Shown here piece after piece: positions 43,462-53,551 of a stretch of 64,000 bases of DNA. Position 1 is the stretch's first letter, and every line of letters begins with the position of its first letter. Source of the DNA: Hirsutella rhossiliensis (Eukaryota; Ascomycota; Sordariomycetes; Hypocreales; Ophiocordycipitaceae); assembly GCF_020360975.1 (NCBI RefSeq), contig NW_025408686.1, forward strand, positions 186,001 through 250,000, given 5' to 3'. The notes under the pieces were generated by a model that saw only the letters and a program-made list of their open reading frames with translations, was not told the origin of the DNA and did not search any database. The translations under genes and the position numbers were made by a program.

Positions 43462-44925
43462 ATCGGGCTCGTGACCACCCTCTTCCTTTTTTTCGGCTTG
43501 ACGGCCGCCAATTGTGTTTCCAGTGCCTGAATCTGCAATTGAGCTTTTGCTAAAGGCCATCCTTCTCGTCAAACCCTTTGTGATCTTCCTGAACAGCAAT
43601 CTCTTCGTGGGCACGTCGTCGTCTAGCTGGTTGAATTGAACTACCTGAACCTTCAGATCTTGCGAGCGCCTCGGGGTCGACCACGCAATCTGGGATGTGT
43701 CTGATTGCCAGTCACTGGTGGGTAAGTGGCTATTGAATGCATTGGCCACATTTTTCGCGTTCTTTTGCGTCTGTTGCTGTTCTCCAGCAGAAGAGGGCTC
43801 AAAAGTGGCTTCGCCATCGACACCGGCCACAAACCCGTCGCTTTCCAGCCACCCTTGATGTTTGACACAGTGAGCGCTTGCTCGCGTGCTTTCTGGTAGC
43901 AGGAAAGAAAGTTTTGCTTGCCGACTGGGCTTGAATCGGTCAGGAGGCTGAGAAATCCGACCTGTTTGCGGTAGTAGTGCTTAAGAGCGGAGAAGACAGA
44001 CAAATCGAGCGGTTGCAGCACATGAGAGGTATGGGGAGGTAAGAAAAGAAGGTGAATCTGATGCTGGTAGCATAGATACATGAAGTCAACCGTCTCGTGA
44101 CTTCCGTGGCCGTCCAATACTAGCAGTCTTCGCTCCGAAGGGTCGGGTGGCTGGGTTCTTGGAATGAACACCTTTCGAGCCACTCCACCGCAGTTTGGTC
44201 CGAAGTCCAGCCGTTCTTTGTCGCAGTGAATTGCCAGTCACTAAAAGTACTGAGATCTTCTGGGAACCACTGTTGCTGGACCGATTTGCCCTTGAAAATG
44301 ACGAGTGGAGGGAGGAAGGTGCCGGCAGCGGACACGCACTCGATGAACGACGTCCAGACCCGAGAACCAGGCGTCTTCTTTTGTACAGATCGTTTTTCAG
44401 CACTGCCAACGACCAGGCCATTCTCCCCAAGTCCTTCCATGATGCCTGCTTCATCCATGTTGTACCTGTTCTCCGGCTTAATAGCCAGAATCTCGGAAGG
44501 AAGAAATTGTTGAACCAAGGCCGAATTACCTCGGTAGAAGCGCCGTTGACACGCGCAGAGTCTCTGTGATGGCACTTCTGGGTCCGAACTGCAGGATTTC
44601 GTCTTAAAAATGCTTGCATCCAGTGTTTTCCGAGCGGTGTGTGGTCTCCTTTGACGGCGAGCATGCTGCGCGAACTGCCTGATCTGCGAGTGAGTGGGAG
44701 GAAGGCCCAAGGCGTCCTGAATGAGAATCCATTCGGTAAGTTGCTTTTCCTGTGTCTGAGAAAGCCTCTGAAGAGCAGAAAATGCATCCTTTCTGCATTC
44801 GTGACCATGCATGCGATTGTAAAGAGTTGCCCTCGGACGCCCCAATCGCGAGCAGCCTTCTTGGCGGATCCGCCATTGGCGATTGCCTCAAGGGCGCTGT
44901 GAATGTCAGACTCTGTATATTTCAT
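43462..44925 (-). pseudogene. pogo/Fot-type transposase, frameshifted, C-terminus missing
   Basis: ATG 44925 opens a Psq-type helix-turn-helix (MKYTESDIHSALEAIANGGS). The frame shifts near 44835 into a CENP-B-like region, then the DDE core: YNMDEAGIMEGLG (first D), LVLDGHGSHETVDF (second D), LSVFSALKHYYRK (third position). Further shifts lie near 44190 and 43760. The last readable part is a basic TQLAAVKPKKRKRV stretch, after which the sequence switches to Gypsy3 at 43461. It is a cut-and-paste enzyme of Tc1/mariner-pogo elements. Confidence 0.85.
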
Positions 44926-45079
44926 CAGTAGTGGCTTGAAGACACATGCGTCAATTTTTTAGCAGATTGGATGCGTTTCCGCGGTGAAATTTGCTGTTGA
45001 AGTTGACGCAGCCGTTTAGGTTGGGCACCCATCTTGGGTGCCCAAAACAGGGGGGTGCCCATTTCTATGTGCAGGGACT
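43462..45079 (-). mobile_element. pogo/Fot-type element, 5' part with one terminal repeat
   Basis: The right terminus reads GGGTGCCCATTTCTATGTGC then AGGGACT, followed by TA (45080-45081), the expected target dinucleotide. The same terminus, differing at few positions, closes the pogo fragment at 53551. A subterminal GGGCACCC..GGGTGCCC hairpin lies at 45020-45042. The 3' terminal repeat is missing. Confidence 0.8.
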
Positions 45080-45081
45080 TA

Positions 45082-45337
45082 TGTCGCGAAGACCGTTGCG
45101 CCACGCAGGCAAAAGCGGAATGCACACTCCAACAAGTGCGCTGCAATCAACACATATCTGACCCCGCCTTCCCGACATTGTCGGAAAACGCGGTTGTCAG
45201 ATATGTGTCAATTGCAGCGCACCTGTCGGAGCGCGCGTTCCACTTTTGTCGGGAAGGCGGGGTATGTGTTGATTGCAGCGCACTTGTTGGAGTGTGCATT
45301 CCGCTTTTGCCTGCGTGGCGCAACGGTCTTCGCGACA
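45082..45337. repeat. Fold-back repeat with 74-bp perfect inverted arms
   Basis: Positions 45082-45155 and 45264-45337 are perfect inverted copies (outer ends TGTCGCGAAGACCG and CGGTCTTCGCGACA). After a 4-bp indel they extend by another 17 bp (ACCCCGCCTTCCCGACA). A diverged third copy of the arm lies inside (about 45198-45252). It abuts the TA of the pogo terminus on the left. It may be a MITE or two head-to-head LTR ends. Confidence 0.85.
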
Positions 45338-45560
45338 TCCTATGGGTATCTACTCCGTACGCTGACGGGATTCGAACCACGGGGCCTACTCGAGTGTGTC
45401 GCGCGCGCAGTCTAACCGGAAGTTGCAGGGTGGTGTGCCATCCTCCCGGGCTCATACCTGTTGCGAAGACAGTACGCCACTCAGGCAAAAGTGGAATGCA
45501 CTCCAACAAGTGCCCTGCAAGTAACGTATATATCTGGCGACGTGTACCTTCCGACCAACA
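45338..45560. other. Copia-leader-like and tRNA-like sequence plus a fourth arm copy
   Basis: On the minus strand 45457-45440 reads TATGAGCCCGGGAGGAT, matching the Copia1 primer-site region, and ACTTCCGG (45424-45417) parallels the Copia1 leader. Next to it 45458-45515 is a degraded copy of the fold-back arm, in the position an LTR would occupy. Further in, GGTTCGAATCC (minus strand, near 45372-45382) is a perfect pol III B-box, but the T-stem does not pair. I read this as a rearranged Copia-type leader. Confidence 0.4.
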
Positions 45561-45611
45561 AGTGTTCCCCTCGACAGACTTCTTCTCAACAGTTGTACAT
45601 CCAATTGCAAA

Positions 45612-46656
45612 ATGTTTTCAGCACCGCAGAATTCAACCTTCTCAAAGATTCAAGACGAAATAAATCGAGGTGCTGTTTCAAGTATTGTGGCCAATGTTTG
45701 TCCAAATGGTACGACCTTCCATGTTCTTGAGGTTGGTTGGCTAGAGTGCGATGAGGGCTTCGTGGTTCGCGGAGGCAATTGCAGTACCAAGAGTACAGAG
45801 GGCCGTCCGTTCATCAACAAACGACGTGAGCTTCCAATGTACTGTATCTTAATTGACCATCCACATGTCGGTCTGATTCTCTGGGAAACTGGCCCCGGAA
45901 AGGACTATCCCACGGTATGGGGGCCTGCTCTGTCTGATGTTTTCGCTCGCGTGAGATACGAGCCGCGACATGAGCTTCGTGCAGCGATCGAGACAACAGG
46001 ACACGACATCAAAGATATCAAGAAAGTCATTATAGGACACTTACATCTGGATCATGCCGGTGGTCTCGATGAGTTTTTTGACAGAACAGATGTTGAGATA
46101 TGGGTGCATGACAAAGAGCTACGATCTGCATTTTGGTCCGTTGCAACCGGTGCTGACGACGGCGTCTACTCGGAACACTACCTCAAGCTCTCACTGTAGG
46201 TTGCTTTGCTGTACAAACCATCTACAATGTCACAATGAACTAACGATATTTCGCTCCTCCCTTCTCAGTAACTGGAAAACGTTTGACGAGCAGACTTTTG
46301 CCTTTTGTCAAGGCATCACATTACACCACATACCAGGACACACGGATGGCCTTATCGGGATGCAAGTAAACATGGTCAATACAGGGACGTTCATCTTCAT
46401 TAGCGACCACTGTCATGTTATTGAGAATGTAAGCACTTTTGACCATACCTGTATGATTCGTTCGCGTCTAACGGAGGGTAATATTCAGTGGAGAGAGGGT
46501 ATTCCCCAAGGTTGGCTAGCAAGGGATCACCCAGCTTGGTTTCGAAGCACTCAGAGACTGAAGCAGTTGGAAAGAATTACCAAAGGCCAAATTATTCCAG
46601 GTCATGACAAGGACTCCTTTCTTGCTCTCCAGAACCAGGCAAAAGTATTTACCTAA
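45612..46656 (+). CDS. Metallo-beta-lactamase-fold hydrolase (lactonase-like), intact, two exons
   Basis: Exon 1 45612-46195 and exon 2 46269-46656 are joined by a 73-nt intron (GTAGGT..CTAAC..CAG) that keeps the frame as LKLSL-NWKTFDEQ, giving 323 residues. The metal site is complete: GHLHLDHAGG (HxHxDH), IPGHTDG (His), ISDHCH (Asp), IIPGHDKD (His). The ILWETGPGKD segment is typical of the family. The arrangement resembles N-acyl-homoserine-lactonase-type enzymes; fungal relatives open lactone or lactam rings, including detoxification of plant benzoxazolinones in Fusarium. Substrate here is unknown. No signal peptide is obvious, so probably cytosolic. The gene sits between the fold-back repeat (about 50 bp upstream) and the Copia2 LTR (38 bp downstream). 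Confidence 0.88.
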
Positions 46657-46694
46657 ATATCCATTTGTCTTCCGTCTGGCCATTAACGTAAATG

Positions 46695-46968
46695 TCTCGC
46701 GAAGAGAGTAGGGCAAGGGGCATAATGTTTTTAGGATGCATGTGTTCTCTTTTTATTTTCCCTCCTGTCTGCTGTACCATTCTCCCATTTATGCCCTTTG
46801 CCCTCTCTTCTTCAGTCTTCCATCTCCTTCCTTGCTGACTTACTAATGCATAGGTACCCTCTCTCCGCGTCAGCTTGCCACGTCATCCCAGTTTCATCCT
46901 GTCTCATCCCTACACCTTCAGCTAGCTATCAGGCTTCAGGATCAAGTCTTAGACCCTTCTTCTCGACA
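46695..46968 (-). repeat. Copia2 3' LTR
   Basis: 274 bp from TCTCGCGAAGAGAG to CCTTCTTCTCGACA. It has the same terminal bases as the Copia1 LTR but a different body, and is closely related to the solo LTR at 57063-57326. A matching polypurine tract follows at 46969-46980. Confidence 0.85.
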
Positions 46969-47188
46969 CACCCCCTTAGCTGTTGCCTATCCCTAGCAGA
47001 GGGAACAGATACAACCAGACTTGCAAGGGCAACCTCAGTTGAGCCGGGCTAGTGTTCGTGTAGGTCGTGAGACGGCCTCATTCGGTGTTCCCTACAGTCC
47101 TTGATCTTGTCCTTCAGCGCCTCCAGCCTAGCCTCCAGTCTCAACCTTTCACCAATCTCTTCAAGCCCAATCAGCCGAAGGAATTCCG

Positions 47189-48512
47189 CTAGCTTCTGCT
47201 TTGGGAGAGCTTTGTCAACCCATCGGCTCGCATTTCAGCTGTTGGAACCCAACGAGGGCGTATTCTGCTTCCTTGCACTTCCTGACGTAGCCAGTGTTGG
47301 TGTATATCAACATGCCGTAGCCTGGTTGACAACTTCGGACTTCCTTCTTCTAGGAGCCTTATAGTCTGCGTGTTATCGCACTCGACTACCAACGGCGACG
47401 GGATTTGTAGTTGCAAAGAACGGAGCAGTCTGCTGAGGAAGATGGCTTCCTTTGATGCTTCTGAAAGAGCGAGCAGCTCTGCCTCTGTGCTTGATGTAGC
47501 CACAGTAGCTTGCTTTGATGCTCTCCATGCGACAGAGCCTCCAAACAGGGTCATGACATATCCCTGGGAGCTCTTCCTGTCGACTGAATTGTCTGCAAAA
47601 GATGAATCACTTGAACAGAGGAAAATCTCTGCTGCAGCCGGCTTTCTGCTGCCCCTTTTTGTGCTTCCGGTACTTCCGAGGCGTAGACCATATGATCGTG
47701 TGGCATAGAGGTATAGGATCACTCTGTCTGCTGCCTTCTGATGTGTCGGGCCTGGATTCTGATTGAAGCGGGCTAGTCGGGAGACTGCAAAAGCGATATC
47801 TGGTCTTGTTGAAATTGCTGAGAATAAGAGAGATCCGACCTTCTGAAGGTAGCTATGCTTGTCTTGGTCTCTTGCTTGGATCGGTTCTGAAAGGAGCTCT
47901 TCGTTGGTGGCCATCGGGGTGCTAGGAAGCTTTATGCCTAGTTTGTCCGGAACATACTTATGCGCAATCTTGTCGATATAGGCATCTTGCGTCAGCCAAA
48001 TCGTCCGACTAGGTCGGTGCCTAAGGATACGGATCCCTAAGAACCACTTAGGTTCCCCTAGTATGCTCATCTTGTATCGTTGCTGCAGGCCGGATTTAGC
48101 TTCCGTAGCGACTTGCTGATCCCTTTTTCGATAGGCCCAGATGATGTCGTCGACATAGAAGAAGACAATGACGGCTCCTTTCATCATGACGCATGGTTCC
48201 TGAGGGACTGTCTTGAAGCCTAGCTTCTCGAGGGATGCGGTGAGATGCTGTTGCCAAAGAAGGGGGGAACGGCGAAGTCCATAGAGGGCTTTTCGTAGCC
48301 GTAGAACTTTACCCCTCCTCTCAAAGCCAGGTGGCATCTTCATAAAGACAACTTCTTCTTCCTCAAGAGGGCAGTTTACAAATGCGTTGATCGCGTCCAT
48401 CTGGTCAAGCTCAAGGTCGTATTCAGCTGCTAGAGCCATCAGGGTCCGGAATGACATCCCTGCTAACGTTGTGGCTCTAGTCGGAAGGTCTCCTTTTGCT
48501 GGTTCCCACAGA
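47189..48512 (-). pseudogene. Copia2 reverse transcriptase and RNase H, 5'-truncated but in one frame
   Basis: About 440 codons are open without interruption: LELDQMDAINAFVNCPLEEE, ALYGLRRSPLLWQQHL, catalytic FFYVDDIIWAYRK, STRPDIAFAVSRLARF, RNase H STEAELLALSEASKE and LRHVDIHQHWLRQEV. In contrast to Copia1 this reading frame is undamaged, so the family was active recently. The 5' part (Gag, protease, integrase) is lost. Confidence 0.87.
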
Positions 48513-50362
48513 CAGGGTTGAAAGCCACTCCACTCAATCCACTGGCTGCTCGAGTGGAGTGGGTAGATCATAATCCACTGAGTATCTCAGTATAGTGGAT
48601 CCACTGGGAGCTATCGTGGATTAGGTGGATTGGGTGGATTGGCAAGTGCCTCCATTCGTGATGGTGAAGCTATTCCCGAAGTTCTTGCCACCCTACGGCC
48701 CATACCTCCCCCATCCAAGTTCCAAGCGAGGCTATCTCCAATTGGCTTCTATCTCGTCCTGAACGCTCGCCGCCTGGGTAAGCCACTTTGTTGCCCACCC
48801 CTCAAGCTGTTCATCTGACATCTGAGCCAATTCGACATTGACTTTCTCTTCGTCCATCGATATAAAGCAGGGATCTAAATCATGAATAATACCAGCCCTT
48901 AACCATGAACGCAATACCTGGCACATCCCGATAATCCGGGCTTCAAGTTGGTGGCGCAAGGGGTTCACCATCCGACCCGCTGCCGAGAAAAGACGCTCAC
49001 ACTTCCTTGTCGAAGCGCTTGATAAAGTCGTTCGCGATTGCTTGTTCTCGGGGGTCGTGTAGATCAAGTTTCAAGGATTCCGCGAGAGTCCGCTGCCCCG
49101 TAGGCCTCCTGTTCTTGGAATCTGCCTTCTTTTCGGCAGTTCCTTTGGTCCTACCAGGCGGAGCGCGAATCCCGTGGTCGTTGAACAGATGGTTGTACGC
49201 GTTGTGGATGCCATCAGCTTCGAAATGACGTGGATGCAGTGTGTTCTTGCGAATGCACGCTTGGCAGATCCATCTGCGGTCGTCTTCCTTTTGGATGTCA
49301 TATCCAAATTGCCAGGCCCAGCAACGCGTTTCTCTGGCTCGCTCAGAGAACGCCCAGCCAGGGAAATGCCTCCAGAGCGTACGTTCGTAGTGTTCATCGC
49401 TTGTGGAAAGGGTCGCCGGAGTCGATACAGGGGTCGAGGTTGAACGGGCAGGATACGACGTTGGGCAGGGCGTTGATTCGGGACGGATCCGAAGCCGCTG
49501 TCGGAGATATCGACGCAAAGGTCAGGCGAGGTCATGGTAAAAAATAATCTGTCTATCATGTCGAAACGACGAAACCACAAAGATGGTGGCAGTAAAGGGT
49601 CAACAACAGGTCCAGGTAAACGCGAATAACGCGTCCAACGCGACTAGTTGGCACATTATACCCTTATCCTCCGGATGTTTCGGATACTTATTTTCAGGCT
49701 AATTTGTGAGGATAAGCAAGTAGCGAGTGCCAAATTGAGCTCGAGTATTAGATAAGTTCCTAACAGCCTTTAGATCGCGAACTTGACACGATTAATGTCG
49801 CTTGCAATTGCTCGCGCAGTATCGAGATATCGGAGGATCCAAACGCGTTTTTCGAATTAGCTTGCCAGACGCTACCTGAGGGTGTAAGTGTTGCACTGTA
49901 AATACCAAATATGGGCAATCGGGCTCAAAACGTGCTTGAAATGTAATTATGTGGGAGGAAAATATGTGAACTATTGACCGCCTTAATGACGATATAGCAC
50001 TCATTAACCAAATATTAAGCACACGTTTCAAGACTTGTGCTATTCCAATGAGAAGACTAGGAAATTCGAACTGCACTATTATTATTATATGTGTTATAAA
50101 ATCACGATGTTTAGAAGCGTTATGATTCTTTCGATTAATACAGGGTAGCAGCATCAGAGAGGCGCATCTGCAGCTGTTAGAGGGCTCTGCTAAATACATG
50201 GGCGTTCTTAACTACACCACTTCCAATCCACCAATCCACCCACTCCAGCTCCAAGTGGATTCGGTGGATTAGCTAATCCACCGACATTTTGCCAGTGGAT
50301 TAGCCAGTGGAATCCACGAGTGGATCCACTACGTGGATTGAGTGGAGTGGCTTTCAACCCTG
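48513..50362 (-). mobile_element. hAT1, internally deleted hAT element
   Basis: The ends are inverted repeats of about 28 bp (CAGGGTTGAAAGCCACTCC at 48513, mirrored at 50344-50362) with TGGAT-rich subterminal regions like those at 445-585. The 8-mers just outside (CCCACAGA and CTCCTACA) do not match, and the two flanks belong to different elements (Copia2 and an LTR), so a rearrangement followed insertion. Confidence 0.85.
48732..49518 (-). pseudogene. hAT1 transposase with central deletion
   Basis: The N-terminal part has a BED-like zinc region (RWICQACIRKNTLHPRHFEA, NAYNHLFNDHGI). The frame reaches IANDFIKRFD and then jumps, in another frame near 49005, to the hAT C-terminal dimerisation signature (STRKCERLFSAAGRMVNPLR). 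The DDE core is gone. The element could move only with enzyme from elsewhere. Confidence 0.8.
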
Positions 50363-50418
50363 CTCCTACATAAGGATGAGGCAGTCATAGCTTAATTGGA
50401 GGGACAACCATCCGAAAG

Positions 50419-53274
50419 CAGTGTGGCTAACAATCAAGCTCGAACTTGATAAGTCTCAATCAAGTTTGACTTCCCATCAAGTCAAGTTCTCAAGTCAAGT
50501 TTAATAGCTGTCGTCAATCAATCAAGTTGCAAGAGTGTCAAGTTGTCAAGTACTTGATGTAAGAGGAGATGACTACCCTGGACCGGTGCGAAATTGGCCA
50601 ATTACATTGCTTAGAATCGACGTACTTTGCCCATTGTGCGGCCGTTGTGCGGTTATGGAACGTAAAATAACTTAGCGCATTGCCCCCACTGGGATCTTCA
50701 CCCAGGCGAAGTGGAACCCTACCTACTCCTGCTCCACCAAGCCGCTATCCACAACGCGTCGAATCGACGCGTTATGATGTCGCTACACGCGTTTTGGGGC
50801 CCAAGCCGGTCGTCAAGTACGCGAAGCTTATCTGTGACGTCTTCCTCGAGGCAATCTACCGATCTAAACGAGCCGATACCGTCGACCGAGCAAACGTCAG
50901 GCGTGGAGCAACCTCTCCATCGGTCTACCTGCCCTCCACATTCTCTGGCGTTCCCAATTGACTGGGGCGTGCTTCGGCGGCACGATGGCACGATTCTCAA
51001 GGGTATACAGTATCGCATACGGGACAAGAGGAACGTGGGCAGACGAGTGAAGGTCTCGTGGATCTATTCATATGGAGCAGAGCTGGAGCATAGTAATGAC
51101 AAGTACTTCCTGTGCGCCGATTGCCATACCAAGAAGCGGTATACCAGTCAGTTATTCGCAGCAGAATCGACGACAGCCGCAATCCAGCATCTTTTAGAGT
51201 TCCACAAGATCAAACGGCCTTCGAATTCGACCACCGATGACGATGATTTCGACGCCACCAACGCCGCAGAAGTTTTCCAGCTCGTCATGCCATTTAATGA
51301 GGATGAGTACAAGCAGAAGCTCATTGACTGGGCCATCAAGCTACGCCTTAGCTACCGAGAAGTCACGGACGAGTCGACCACTGATTTACTCACATACGGC
51401 AAGCCTCCGCTCGCGCGCCTGTTGCCAACGCATCACTCAACGCTCTCGCGGTGGGTGAAGGATTCGATGGCAGCACGCTTACCATTCATCATCGAATTTG
51501 TGCAGTCCGCACTCAGCACCATCAACCTCTTGATCGACGGATGGCGGGCTCACAATCGCAGAGAGTACATCGCTGTTTGCGGACACTTCGTCGATGGCCA
51601 AGGCCATCCTCGAACACTCCTCCTCGGCTTCCCACGACGTTATGGCGGTCACACTGGCGACGACCTCGCAGCACTGGTAAAGCCAGTAATTCTACAATAC
51701 GGCATCGGCGAGAAGCTCGGGTGAATCTTATTGAGGCTTCGGAGGAGCAGCGTGTAGCTCTCTGGACCCTCAAAGGCGTCATTGGCAAGCTGCACAACCT
51801 CGTTGTCTACATTAATCGAAACGACGCACGCCGTGAGCAGTTGAGAGCTCGCATGCGCGTCACGAAGACAAGCGACGGCATGCTGTTCGTCGGCGTGCTC
51901 CTCAGTGACGGTGGCATTCGATGGAACGCGACGTTCTACATGATCGAGCGTGCTCTTAAGTGTCGGCCTGCCATCGATCTTTACCAGGCGCAGTGGAAGC
52001 CTCCAGATAAAAACGACAAGCACAAGAATGACTTCCTCACCGAGGCTGATTGGCACGAGCTTGAGCTCTTCTATAGGCTCCTGCAGCCCTTCGAGCGACT
52101 CACGAAGCGACTACAATGCCGTGCAGATGGCGAGGGCAACGAGGGCGGCCAAGGCTCGGTGTGGCAAGTACTTTACGCCATGGACTTCTTGCTCACGAAG
52201 CTTGAGAGCGTCAAAGAAGAGATACACGCAATGGATGCTGATAACAAGGACGAACTTCCGCCCTATTACTCCGCAGGCGTGCTCGCTGCATGGTCGAAGA
52301 TCAACACGTACTACGAGCTCACCGACCGATCACCGATCTACCGTATGGCCATCGCTCTCCACCCAGCCTACCAATTCGAATACTTCAGGGCGAAGTGGTG
52401 GAAGCGAGGATTGGATAAGGACAGCACAGAAGGAGCTAACTGCATATTACGATCGCTTCGCCGCAGTCACGGTGGCCACTGACCACGTCGACCAGGCCGA
52501 GACTTCTCCTTGTTCCTCGCCGACAATCGACGACGAATTCGATGCTTGGGGCCATACAACAGATCGACCACACCGTGGCAAGAGGAGGAAGGTGGAGACC
52601 GAGTGGGAGGTCTGGATAAAGCAGGTGCCGTCGAAGGACGACATGAACGTTAAGAATCCTCTTGCGTGGTGGGTGGACCGACGCCACGTTTGGCCCATTC
52701 TCAGCAAACTTGCCCTTAACATCTTCAGTACGCCGGCGATGAGCGCAGAGCCAGAGCGCGTATTCTCCGACGGCGGCGAGCTTATCACCGACAAGCGCAA
52801 CGGCCTCGGCGATGACACAGTTGAAGCTGAGATGATACAGAAGAATTGGATTACTTCCAAGATTTTGCATCGGATTGCGACACCTCGAGGTCTATACAAA
52901 TTACCGGATTAGGTATAATACATCAAGTACTTGACAAGTTGTCAATCAAGCTCCTTGACTGGTCAAGTCAAGCTTCAATCGAGTTGGACATACCTTCAAT
53001 CAATCGAGTTCGATGGTCGAAATTGAACTCGATTGATTGTTAGCCACTCTCGCAATAAAATGAGGGTAAGAGTCAATCTGTTCATTGTCGTCTATCTAAA
53101 ATGAATGTGAGAAGTTCTGTCTTCTTATAGTCCTGAGGGAATATGACTGCTTTGCGGTGGCGAATTTGCCACTTGCCACCCAGGCTGCTTTGTGATGCTA
53201 TCTAGAAAGTTCCATCTCGTCGCTTAACAATCGCGCGTTTCATCATGCGTATCCTGAATGCGACAGCCACACTG
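50419..53274 (+). mobile_element. hAT2, internally deleted hAT element
   Basis: The termini are CAGTGTGGCT (50419) and AGCCACACTG (ending 53274). CATCCGA occurs on both sides (50409-50415 and 53275-53281), with AAG as extra bases at the left, and the flanks rejoin to match the intact sequence at 63847-63931. A second inverted pair GTGGCTAACAATCAA lies at 50423 and 53033-53047. The subterminal regions are rich in TCAAG words. Confidence 0.75.
50711..52912 (+). pseudogene. hAT2 transposase with central deletion
   Basis: The N-terminal half has a BED finger (YFLCADCHTKKRYTS, IQHLLEFHKIKRPS) and reads through STINLLIDGWRAHNRREYIA to ILQYGIGEKLG, stopping at 51722. The next homologous block (LIEASEEQRVALWTLKGVIG) starts at once in another frame at about 51724, so a segment of the core is missing. 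After a further shift near 52440 comes the dimerisation region (LNIFSTPAMSAEPERVFSDG). Not functional. Confidence 0.82.
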
Positions 53275-53311
53275 CATCCGACTTCATCTCATTCATATGC
53301 AAAATGCATCA

Positions 53312-53551
53312 GAGTCCAAATTCCAGGTTCGCCGACATTGAAGCGATACGGCGGGCGCAGGAGGAGGTCAATGCAGCTGAGAATGAAGACCCTGATGGAA
53401 CCGAGGCGGAGCTTTCAGACATTGGTGATGAATGTATCGTAGTGCGTGTTGGTGGCGAGTAAACGGCGATTGAATTGGTGGTTGTCAAAACAGATGGAAA
53501 TTTTTTGGGGTGCCGATAACAGGGGGGTGCCGATTTCTATGTGCAGGGACT
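53312..53551 (+). mobile_element. 3' end of a pogo/Fot-type element
   Basis: 53313-53463 encode the transposase tail SPNSRFADIEAIRRAQEEVN through CIVVRVGGE and a stop. The terminus GGGTGCCGATTTCTATGTGC then AGGGACT ends at 53551, followed by TA (53552-53553). The end matches that at 45079 but differs in sequence, so this is another copy of the same family. The 5' part is absent; the LTR copy lies at its left edge. Confidence 0.75.

Larger units (their letters stand above)
46695..48512 (-). mobile_element. Copia2, 3' part of a Copia element
   Basis: Only the 3' LTR, 3' untranslated region, RNase H and most of the reverse transcriptase remain. At 48512/48513, inside the conserved reverse-transcriptase region (PTRATTLAGMSFR just downstream), the sequence switches to a hAT terminus. 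Its 5' half is not found beyond the hAT. Confidence 0.87.
50363..53311 (-). repeat. LTR-like sequence interrupted by hAT2
   Basis: 50363-50415 plus 53282-53311 together match, on the minus strand, the uninterrupted sequence at 63847-63931 (TGATGCATTTTGCATATG through CTTATGTAGGAG). It starts with TG at 53311 and sits in the coding end of a p​ogo element, as does the copy at 63847. The far end is cut by hAT1 at 50362. Confidence 0.6.

Noticed and set aside
45341..45457. A tRNA gene or tRNA-derived SINE on the minus strand
   Set aside because: The B-box GGTTCGAATCC is perfect, but the T-stem has three mismatches, there is no acceptor stem, and the neighbouring part matches the Copia1 leader and primer site.
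50423..53047. GTGGCTAACAATCAA pair as the true hAT2 ends
   Set aside because: No matching flanks exist there, whereas the outer CAGTGTGGCT pair has CATCCGA on both sides and rejoins a known intact sequence.
43462..53551. A simple inversion that split one pogo element into the parts at 43462-45079 and 53312-53551
   Set aside because: Orientation and breakpoints looked complementary, but the few overlapping codons differ at synonymous positions and the inverted remainder of Gypsy3 predicted at 53311 is not there; an LTR lies there instead.
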